The position numbers and the translations under genes are program-made. Below, piece after piece: positions 15,895 through 22,825 of a DNA stretch of 40,040 nucleotides (its first letter is position 1; every line of letters begins with the position of its first letter). A model generated the notes under the pieces. It was not told the DNA's origin. It saw nothing but the letters and a program-made list of their open reading frames with translations, and did not search any database. Source of the DNA: CBDCME01 sp965218865 (GTDB lineage: Bacteria > Pseudomonadota > Alphaproteobacteria > JAAXGF01); assembly GCA_965218865.1 (NCBI GenBank), contig CBDCME010000006.1, forward strand, positions 1-40,040, given 5' to 3'.

Positions 15895-17356
15895 GGCAAT
15901 GTCCCGGCTGATGTTGAAAAAGTGAGGTAGGCGTCATTCGCCTGGAACCGTTAGGCTCTGGGTGTTGAATCCATCAAGGAGAACGACGCCATGACCAAGC
16001 CTACACGGAACAGCCGCCTTTCGAAACTGTTGGGGATCCCGCTTCCGCTGTTGCCGCCGGCCTTGCCGGAGGCTTTTGATGATCTGCGCATGAGCGTGGA
16101 TCGCTTTTGCCTGTTGGCCGGGGTGGAGACCCTGGGCGAGATGCTGGACGAGGATAGCGAGGTGCTCTGCGGAGCGCGCCACGCCCGCACGGCCGAGCGG
16201 CAGGGCCATCGCTGGGGGACAACCCAGAGCGAGATTGCCTATCACGGGGGCAAGGTGAAGCTGACGCGCCCGCGGGTGCGCGATCTTGCGGGCAAGGAGA
16301 TGAGCTTGCCGAGCTGGGAGTTGCTCTCGGACCCGGCGCTTTTGCAGTCCTGGGCGATGAACATCATGCTGCTTACGGTTTCGACCCGCAAGTACGCGCG
16401 CGCCGTGCGCCTGCCCGGCGAGGCCAGCGGCGACTTGCCGGCACGCGCGGGCGATGCGACCTCGAAGTCCGCGGTCTCGCGGCGCTTCGTGGCCATGACG
16501 CGCAAGAAGCTGAAGGCCTTCCTGGCCAGCGACCTTTCGGATCTCGATCTCCTGGTCATCCAGATCGACGGGCTGCACGTCGGCGATCACGTGTTGCTGG
16601 CAGCTATTGGCATCGACGGCGCGGGCGAGAAGCATGTTCTAGGCCTGGCCGAAGGTGCCACGGAGAATGCCGCCACGGTGCAGGCGCTGCTCGACAACCT
16701 GACCGCCCGCGGCCTCGACCCGGAAGTGCCCCGGCTCTTCATCGTCGACGGCGCCAAGGCGCTCTCCAAGGCGATCAAGCGGACCTTCGGGCCGGTGGCC
16801 GCCCTCCAGCGCTGCCAGGTCCACAAGGGCCGCAACATCATCGAGCGCCTCGACGAAAGCCTTCATGCCGGCGTCAAGAAGGCGCTCAGGCAAGCCTGGG
16901 ACCAAGACGATGCCGAGAAAGCCGAACGCCTCATGAAGAACCTGGCGCGCCGCCTGGAGACCGAGGCCCCCGGCGTTTCGGCTTCCATCCTGGAGGGCCT
17001 GGATGAGATCCTCACCGTGATCCGCTTGGGCCTGCCGCCCAAGCTCAGGCGCTCCTTGGCCTGCACCAACGCCATCGAGAATGCCTTGGGAACGGTCAGG
17101 ATGGTGCAGCACAATGTCAAGCGCTGGCGCAACGCCGAGATGGCCTTGCGATGGACCGCCGCCGGCCTCCTGGAAGCCCAAAAGACCTCCGTCGCCTCAA
17201 GGCCTACCGGCAACTCCCCATCCTCAGAGCTGCCCTCGAGGATCACGTGAAAAAGGCAAAAGCGAAAAGCGCCATTGAAACCATCAAAGAGGCCGCCTAG
17301 CCTCGAAGCCCAACCATGCCTGCCTCGCCTTTTTCAACAGAGCATGGGACATCGCC
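15895..17356 (+). mobile_element. IS256-family insertion sequence, copy B
   Basis: 1462 bp, same orientation as copy A. Terminal inverted repeats GGCAATGTCCC and GGCGATGTCCC (right end read inward) differ at one position. A perfect 8-bp duplication on both sides shows a clean, probably recent insertion. Confidence 0.93.
15991..17250 (+). CDS. IS256-family transposase, copy B
   Basis: 419 residues. It differs from copy A by only two codon changes near the start (Thr to Pro at residue 4, Glu to Gly at residue 15). The DDE residues are as in copy A. The C-terminal frame break after LLEAQK is identical, and the native-looking ending DLRRLKAYRQLPILRAALED again lies in the overlapping frame, ending at 17298-17300. 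Because copy B has intact ends and a target duplication, a transposase of this form (or the product of a -1 slip) was presumably able to move the element, unless another copy acted in trans. Confidence 0.9.
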   Translation: MTKPTRNSRLSKLLGIPLPLLPPALPEAFDDLRMSVDRFCLLAGVETLGEMLDEDSEVLCGARHARTAERQGHRWGTTQSEIAYHGGKVKLTRPRVRDLAGKEMSLPSWELLSDPALLQSWAMNIMLLTVSTRKYARAVRLPGEASGDLPARAGDATSKSAVSRRFVAMTRKKLKAFLASDLSDLDLLVIQIDGLHVGDHVLLAAIGIDGAGEKHVLGLAEGATENAATVQALLDNLTARGLDPEVPRLFIVDGAKALSKAIKRTFGPVAALQRCQVHKGRNIIERLDESLHAGVKKALRQAWDQDDAEKAERLMKNLARRLETEAPGVSASILEGLDEILTVIRLGLPPKLRRSLACTNAIENALGTVRMVQHNVKRWRNAEMALRWTAAGLLEAQKTSVASRPTGNSPSSELPSRIT

Positions 17357-17364
17357 CGAGAGAA
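17357..17364. repeat. 8-bp target duplication, right (CGAGAGAA)
   Basis: Partner of 15887-15894; the transposase frame of the disrupted IS1634-type gene resumes here. Confidence 0.9.
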
Positions 17365-17983
17365 GCGTATCGGCGCCTACACTTATGTGTATCTGGTCGA
17401 GAATGTCCGCGAAGGGGGCAAGACCAAGCAGCGGATCATCAAGAACCTGGGCCGCAAAGAGGCGGTGGAGGCGGCTGGTGATCTCGACCGCCTGGCCCGC
17501 TCGGCGGCGCGCTTGGCGCGACGCTCGATGATCCTGTCACTGCTCGATGACGGCACGGTACTGTCCTGCGTGTCAATCGGGGCGCCGCTTTTGTTCGAGC
17601 GGCTGTGGCGCAAGAGCGGTTGCCGGTCCGTGGTCGAGACGTTGGCAGCCGGGCGCAAGTTCGAATTCGCCGTCGAACGGGCGGTGTTTCTCACTGTGCT
17701 CCACCGTCTGATGGTTTCCGGTCGGTCTTGTGAGGTTTGGCGCGCCGATATCGATGGCGCCGCCGAGCTCGAGTTGCACCACCTCTACCGGGCGATGGCG
17801 TGGCTGAGCGAAGAGTTGCCGACGGACGGGCAGGACGGCCGCACGCCGTTTTCGCCGTGCTGTGTCCCCGAACTTGAATGCGAGACACGTGCTGGCTCCC
17901 GACCCAAGGGGCTACTAAGAATAAACGATAGATAGTCCGTTCCGGGGAAATTTTTAGAGGCTGTTCTCTCGTGGTGGTTGAAT

Positions 17984-18420
17984 TCAGCTTTTCTCGGATC
18001 GGGGATCGGCGTCGAAATCATCGCCGCGAGGATTCCCGGGAGGGGGGCCGGTCCTGTTGTCCCGCAGGTCGAGCGAGGTGAGGTTCGGGAGGGCGGCGAG
18101 TTCGCGGGCGGCCTCGTCGCCGCTGTCGTTGCTCGACAGATTGAGCGAGGCGAGGTTGGGAAGAGAGGTGAGTTCGCGGGCCCCCTCGTCGCCGATGCCG
18201 TTGAACTCCAGATCGAGCGCGGTCAGATTGGGGAGCGCCGCGATTCCCCGTGCCCCCTCGACGCCGACGCGGTTGCCGCCGAGACCGAGCGAGGCGAGGG
18301 CGGCGAGCGCGCGGGCGCCGTCGTCGCCGATGCCGTTGCCCCGCGGTCGAGCGAGGTGAGGTTGGGGAGCGTCCGCATCCGGGAGGAAAGACCGTCGACG
18401 AAGCCGCTCAGTTGAAAGAC
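17984..18420 (-). pseudogene. leucine-rich-repeat protein, frameshifted remnant
   Basis: The minus strand encodes four to five repeats of about 23 residues of the RI/internalin-like type: DLRGNGIGDDGARALAALAS, then LPNLTALDLEFNGIGDEGAR, then LPNLASLNLSSNDSGDEAAR, then LPNLTSLDLRDNRTG, ending at a stop at 17984-17986. Upstream, the consensus LPNLTSLD is followed by a shift near 18340, where two bases of the expected CTG codon are missing, and the frame before that soon meets stops. It is thus a truncated, frameshifted gene. LRR proteins of this kind usually bind proteins; the partner is unknown. Confidence 0.65.
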
Positions 18421-18945
18421 GGGTTCGCGTGCCTGGCGGCGCTTCGACAGGGTCGAGGTAAGGACCGATCAGGACAAGCCGAGACCACGGCTGGGCCTTG
18501 AGCGATCCAACTCCTCGGGCGCGATCAGTTCGATTTTCCTAGAGGTTGCCACACACTTGTTCCGGCAAGGAACAACATCCCTGGAGGTCCACGGGCCTTC
18601 ATTCCCGAATAGGGGTCATTGCTTGGCCGCCATCCCATGGCGATTTCCGCTCGCACGGCCAAGACCTCGAACATCAGGATTTCCCTTTCCCGCCACCGCG
18701 GCAAGAAAAATTCGGAAGGCCCCGCCGGCCCCGCCGGCATGATTGGCGGTAACCGGGAATTACCGCATAGGATCATCCCGACTCCGCGAGGCGATGGTCG
18801 CGGATCCCACGCGCCGCCGGGGATGACGGGACGCGGAGCGGCCGGGGGAGCGGCGGGAAGGGTGAAATAGGCCTAGCGCGGGGAGACGGTCCGGAATAGG
18901 TTCCGGTCCGGACCCCGGGCGGGGCGATGAATCGGCCAATACTTA
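18421..18945. other. intergenic, no gene recognised
   Basis: About 520 bases with decayed LRR-gene sequence at the left and then GC-rich, low-complexity spacer (repeated GCCGGCCCCGCCGGC-like runs). Frames on both strands look like shadows. It ends at IS630 copy 2. Confidence 0.4.
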
Positions 18946-20113
18946 TACCAACAGCCCTTAACATTGACTTGTGTGAGCCCATGCTCTGAGGCCGATGGAC
19001 ATGATCTTCCAAGGTCAGTCGGTCAGGTTGTTCCAGGCTTGGCAAGAGGCCTCGACGATGGCTTCATAGGAGTCGCAGACACGATTGGAGAGCCAGTTCT
19101 GGCGGAGGTATTGCCAGACATTTTCGGCGGGATTGAGCTCCGGGGACTTGGGTGGCAAAGGCACGAGGGAGATGTTCTCCGGGATGCCGAGTTTGGCAGT
19201 GGTGTGCCATGCGGCTTGGTCGAGCAGCACGACGGCATGGGCGTTTGGGGCAACGGCCCGGCTGATTTCCTCGAGATGCAGGTCCATGGCTTCAGTATTG
19301 GCGCGCGGCATGACCAGCGCCGCGCCCTCACCGCGCTCGGGGCAGATGGCGCCGAAGAGATACGCCGAAGAGGTCCGTAGGTCCTTGACCTGGCGCGGGC
19401 GCGATCCCTTTGGGGCCCACTGGCGCACCAGGCTGTTCTTCTGGCCGACGCGCATTTCATCTTGAAACCAAACCTCGATGGGCGTGTCCGGTGGCTGTGC
19501 CGCTACGATTTTCGCCAAGTGTTCGGGAAAACTTTTTTTTAAATTCCTCCTGGGCCCGCGCATCCTGGCCGACGTGGCGCGGGCGCGCGGAAATATGCGA
19601 GAACCCGAGCGCGGCCAGCAGCTTGCCGACGCTCCGCTCGTGATAGTCCACGCCGAAGCGCGTTCGGATCAGTTGCTTGAGATCGATGCAGCGCCAGCGC
19701 ACGACCCCATCCCGTTCGGGATCGGGACCGGCCTCGATAGCCCGCGAAAGCGCCGCCATTTGCGACGGCGTCAACCGACGCAACGCCCCGTTCGGCTTGC
19801 GGTCGATCAGACCGGCCGGACCTCCCGCGTTGAACCGGTGAACCCAGTCCCGCAACGTCTGCCGATCCATGCCGCCAATACCCGCCGCGCACGCTCGATC
19901 CATCCCATCGTAGATGGCCGCCATCGACAAAAGCCGTCGCGCCTGGTTCCCATCATCGCTCCGTGCCGCAAGAACACGGACTCTTTCAGCATCAAAGTCG
20001 TTTCGCAAAGGAATCGTTGGCATTGAACACACTCCCTTGTTGCCAACAACCTTGAATCACACAAAACCTAGCGTGTAAACCTTTGCGTGAGTCAAACTCT
20101 GGGGCGGTTGGTA
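18946..20113 (-). mobile_element. IS630-family insertion sequence, copy 2
   Basis: 1168 bp, same orientation as copies 1 and 3. The left end has one change (TACCAACAGCCC). TA flanks both ends (ACTTA before, TAAGT after), which fits a TA duplication; the flanks also form a short palindrome across the element. Its right end cuts a transposase start (20114-20168). Confidence 0.88.
19015..20032 (-). CDS. IS630-family transposase, copy 2 (truncated frame B)
   Basis: Same two-frame arrangement and A8 slippage run as copy 1. Frame A runs from 20032 to 19457; frame B carries the DDE residues. A change near 19018 turns the codon after NNLTD into TGA, removing the last 19 residues found in copy 1 (QPWKIMSIGLRAWDRTSQC). 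This tail lies beyond the DDE Glu, so activity is not excluded, but the copy is probably weaker or dead. Confidence 0.82.
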
Positions 20114-20168
20114 TAAGTTCACGAAACCGCCCCAAACTCAACCCCAACTGAACCGCATTCCTCGACAT
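20114..20168 (-). pseudogene. 5' scrap of a transposase-like gene (possibly IS1595 type)
   Basis: AGGAGG, six bases, then ATG at 20168 starts MSRNAVQLGLSLGRFREL, which resembles the N-terminus of IS1595-family transposases (M-x-x-N-x-V-Q-x-x-L-S-x-x-x-F). It is cut after 18 codons by IS630 copy 2 and no continuation is found on the far side. The family call rests on very few residues. Confidence 0.3.
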
Positions 20169-20171
20169 CGC

Positions 20172-20626
20172 AAACCTCCTGAAAAACCACCGGATGTTCA
20201 CTTTTTGTACCATACCAAATCCTCGGAGGAAAATGCGTAATCAGGTAAATGAATGGGGACAACTTCCTTGATTTCAAGCCTATCCTCAGCGACCACTCGG
20301 AGCGCGAACGGTCACGGAGTTCGTGAGCGAGTGAGTCTGTTCCTGCCGAATTTTAATAGTTCGCATAGGTCGGGTTATGGCTAGACTCGGCTGTGAGGAG
20401 CAGCTTCTGATCGCGGCCGCTTTCCCATCTTAAGCAGAGGTTCGGGTTGGGTATGCCTGCTTCAGCGGTAGTGGCACGTATCGATTTTTCAGATCGCGAA
20501 AATTTCGCTTGCGGCTGAAAAGGGGGAAGGCATTCGGCAAGGCCCCCCGTACCCCCGAAGTCACTTCTCTAAAGGCCCTTTTCCGGTAGCACAATGAGGA
20601 TTAATTTTCAGGGCGAGTGTACGCTA
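20172..20626. other. intergenic, no gene recognised
   Basis: About 450 bases without a credible frame. It contains short self-complementary stretches (TCGCGAAAATTTCGC near 20495) but no promoter or RNA I can defend. Confidence 0.4.
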
Positions 20627-20779
20627 ACAGTCTGTTCGAAAACTCGCGGCGCCGGCCCTCTTTCCGTTCCGGCCTCGCCCCCTCCCGGCCACCCATATCA
20701 GCAACCTCTCGTGGGTGGCCGGGAGGGGGATAGGGACAGACGCAAAAAATGCGCGGACGCGCATTTTCGAACGGACTGT
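20627..20779 (-). repeat. hairpin-rich MITE-like repeat, copy 3
   Basis: The best-preserved ends of the five copies: ACAGTCTGTTCGAAAA at the left and TTTTCGAACGGACTGT at the right, a 16-bp inverted repeat with one mismatch. The CTCGCGGCGCCGGCC block, the long CCCTCCCGGCCACCC inverted repeat and the AAAATGCGCG palindrome follow in the order of an inverted copy. It lies upstream of the glycosyltransferase pair. Confidence 0.85.
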
Positions 20780-20950
20780 AAGAGGTGGAGGTTAGGATTT
20801 ATGGTGATCCGTGCGATCGCTGTCGCAAGGGCGTGGTTTACGATGCAGTTCTTAAACGAGCATCGCATCGTGGGTGAATTTGTGAGTCGTAGTTCATTTC
20901 CTCTGTAACTTATTGTTATTAAACATAATAGGTCGGTTTCCTGGTCCGCC

Positions 20951-21628
20951 ATGTTGAGCATCGTCATTCCGAGCCTTGATTCCGCCGCGACTCTCGGGTC
21001 GGTCCTGGCATCGGTTCGCCGCGCGGATGGCCTCGATGCCGAGATCGTCGTCGTCGACGGCGGTTCGGGCGATGAAACCAGGTCGCTCGCGGAAAAAGCC
21101 GGGGCCCGACTGATAGCGACCTCGGGGGGCGGACGGGGACCGCAGCTCGCCGTCGGTGCCGCCGCCGCCGGGGGGATGTGGCTTTTGTTTCTCCACGCCG
21201 ACACGGTTCTGGCCCCGGAGTGGGCCGCCACGGTGGCGCAATTCATCGCCGATCCGGGAAACCGTCTCCGGGCCGGCGCCTTCCGTTTCGTTCTCGACGA
21301 CGACCGCGCGGCCGCCCGCCGTCTCGAGGCCATCGTCGCCTGGCGCTGCCGGACCTTCGGCCTTCCCTACGGCGATCAGGGGCTGTTGATTAGCCGCGAG
21401 TTCTACCAGGCTTGCGGCGGCTACCGCGCCCTGCCCTTGATGGAGGACGTCGATCTGGTTCGGCAAATCGGCCGGCACCGGTTGCGGATGCTCGACGCCG
21501 CCGCCGTGACCTCGGCGGCGCGCTATCGTCGCGGCGGCTATTGGCGCCGTCCGGCGCGGAATCTTTTGTGCCTGGGTCTCTACTTCCTCGGGATTCCGCC
21601 GCGCGCGATCGCGCGCCTGTATGGATGA
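20951..21628 (+). CDS. family 2 glycosyltransferase (arsenosugar-type, TIGR04283-like)
   Basis: 225 residues. GT-A fold: MLSIVIPSLDSAATLGSVLA, the acidic nucleotide-sugar site in AEIVVVDGGSGDETRSLAEK, the metal-binding region LLFLHADTVLAPEW, and the acceptor-side block YGDQGLLISREFYQACGGYR followed by LPLMEDVDLVRQIGR. These are the hallmarks of TIGR04283 proteins, usually encoded next to a TIGR04282 protein as here. The family name comes from arsenosugar synthesis in a few organisms; the actual substrate is unknown. The stop overlaps the start region of the next gene by 8 bases, so the pair is translationally coupled. Confidence 0.82.
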   Translation: MLSIVIPSLDSAATLGSVLASVRRADGLDAEIVVVDGGSGDETRSLAEKAGARLIATSGGGRGPQLAVGAAAAGGMWLLFLHADTVLAPEWAATVAQFIADPGNRLRAGAFRFVLDDDRAAARRLEAIVAWRCRTFGLPYGDQGLLISREFYQACGGYRALPLMEDVDLVRQIGRHRLRMLDAAAVTSAARYRRGGYWRRPARNLLCLGLYFLGIPPRAIARLYG

Positions 21629-22247
21629 GGTTGGGATGCGGCGGGCGAAACACCTGGTCGTGTTCGTCAAGGCGCCACGTCTCGGCGCCGTAAAGACTCG
21701 CCTCGCCGCGGACATCGGCGCCGTCCCGGCCTGGCGCCTTTACCGCCGCTTGACCGGGTCCGTCCTGCGGCGACTGTTGCCTGACGGGCGTTGGACCTGC
21801 TGGCTCGCGGTGACTCCCGACCGTTACGTCACCCGGGGGCGGTTCTGGCCTCCGCGGGTCCGGCGCCTCGCGCAAGGTCCGGGCGATCTCGGAGAGCGGA
21901 TGGCGCGGCCCCTGCGCCGGCTCCCTCCCGGGCCGGTCGTCATCGTCGGCAGCGACATTCCCGACCTGAGCGCCGATCACGTCGCGGCGGCGTTCCGCAC
22001 CCTGGGGCGCGCCGAAGTCGTGTTCGGACCGAATCCCGACGGGGGCTATTGGCTGTTGGGCGCGAGCCGGAGACGGGCGGCGCCCGATCTGTTCCGCGGT
22101 GTCCGCTGGTCGACGGCCCATGCTCTCGCGGATACGGTGGCCAACCTGGGACCGTCGTGGCGCCGGGTTCAATTGTCGCCCCTGGCGGACATCGACATTG
22201 GCGCCGATCTCAGGCCTTGGCGCGGGGCCGGGATCGGGCCGGGTTAG
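21621..22247 (+). CDS. TIGR04282-family glycosyltransferase-like protein
   Basis: 208 residues (an internal ATG at 21636 is an alternative start, MRRAKHLVVFVKAPRLGAVK). The nucleotidyltransferase-like fold is shown by VFVKAPRLGAVKTRLA near the N-terminus, VVIVGSDIPDLSADHVAAAF in the middle and FGPNPDGGYWLLGASRR. It is the standard partner of the TIGR04283 gene upstream and is probably co-transcribed with it. Its biochemical role is not established. It ends convergently with moaB, overlapping it by 4 bases. A high-Arg C-terminal half is normal for this GC-rich genome. Confidence 0.8.
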   Translation: MDEVGMRRAKHLVVFVKAPRLGAVKTRLAADIGAVPAWRLYRRLTGSVLRRLLPDGRWTCWLAVTPDRYVTRGRFWPPRVRRLAQGPGDLGERMARPLRRLPPGPVVIVGSDIPDLSADHVAAAFRTLGRAEVVFGPNPDGGYWLLGASRRRAAPDLFRGVRWSTAHALADTVANLGPSWRRVQLSPLADIDIGADLRPWRGAGIGPG

Positions 22248-22783
22248 GCGCCGGATTTCTCGCGCAATCTCGGCATCAGCTCGACGAAATTGCAGGGCCG
22301 GTAACGGACGTCGAGCTGGTGTATCAGGATCTCGTCCCAGGCATCCCGACAGGCGCCGGGCGAGCCGGGCAGGGCAAACAGGTAGGTGCTCCCGGCGACG
22401 CCCGCGGTCGCCCGCGAAAGCATCGTCGAAGTGCCGATCTTGTGCCAGCTTATGTGGCGGAAAATTTCGCCGAATCCGGGTATCGGCTTGTCATACACGG
22501 CCTCGAAGGCTTCCGGTGTCACGTCACGACCGGTGACGCCGGTGCCGCCCGTGGCGAGGACGACGTCGACCTCGCGGTTCGCGATCCACCGGCGCAGCCG
22601 ATCGACGATCTCCCGGCGGTCGTCGGCGACAATGCCGCGGTCGATGACCCGGTGTCCGGCGGCGGCAATGCGTTTGGAGAGGGTATCCCCGGAAACGTCG
22701 TCCTCCGCGCCCCGGCTGTCCGAGACCGTCAAGACGGCGATGTTCACGGGCACGAAGTCGCGCGTTTCGTCGATCCCCGGCAT
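22244..22783 (-). CDS. moaB: molybdenum cofactor biosynthesis protein B
   Basis: About 179 residues from MPGIDETRDFVPVNIAVLTV. Acts in molybdopterin adenylylation (MoaB/MogA fold). Family blocks: VLTVSDSRGAEDDVSGD, VDVVLATGGTGVTGRDVTPE (molybdopterin-binding TGGTG loop), and STYLFALPGSPGACRDAWDE. The in-frame extension to 22834 is rejected because a consensus promoter lies between 22790 and 22819, so translation must start at or after 22783. The gene is divergent from the ISAs1 element, which ends 43 bases upstream. No other cofactor genes are in the window. Confidence 0.88.
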   Translation of the reverse strand: MPGIDETRDFVPVNIAVLTVSDSRGAEDDVSGDTLSKRIAAAGHRVIDRGIVADDRREIVDRLRRWIANREVDVVLATGGTGVTGRDVTPEAFEAVYDKPIPGFGEIFRHISWHKIGTSTMLSRATAGVAGSTYLFALPGSPGACRDAWDEILIHQLDVRYRPCNFVELMPRLREKSGA

Positions 22784-22789
22784 AGGTGG

Positions 22790-22819
22790 ATTATAGGGCG
22801 CCCGCCCAATCGAGGCCAA
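22790..22819 (-). promoter_or_regulatory. sigma70-type promoter of moaB, near-leaderless
   Basis: On the minus strand TTGGCC (22819-22814), an 18-base spacer and a perfect TATAAT (22795-22790), six bases before the ATG. Transcription would begin at or within a base or two of the start codon. The site survived between the gene and the ISAs1 end at 22826. Confidence 0.6.
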
Positions 22820-22825
22820 CCCACC

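Larger units (their letters stand above)
15878..17855 (+). pseudogene. IS1634-type transposase fragment, split by IS256 copy B
   Basis: The first codons ATG TTT GTT CGA GAG lie at 15878-15892, then IS256 copy B interrupts. Removing the IS and one 8-bp duplication gives a continuous start, MFVREKRIGAYTYVYLVENV, followed by REGGKTKQRIIKNLGRKEAV, the typical N-terminus of IS1634-type transposases (IS4 superfamily). The frame stays recognisable to LELHHLYRAMAWLSEELPTD and GRTPFSP, near 17855. After that the similarity stops, so the catalytic part is missing. The element was therefore already truncated, or was later cut, independently of the IS256 insertion. Confidence 0.75.
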
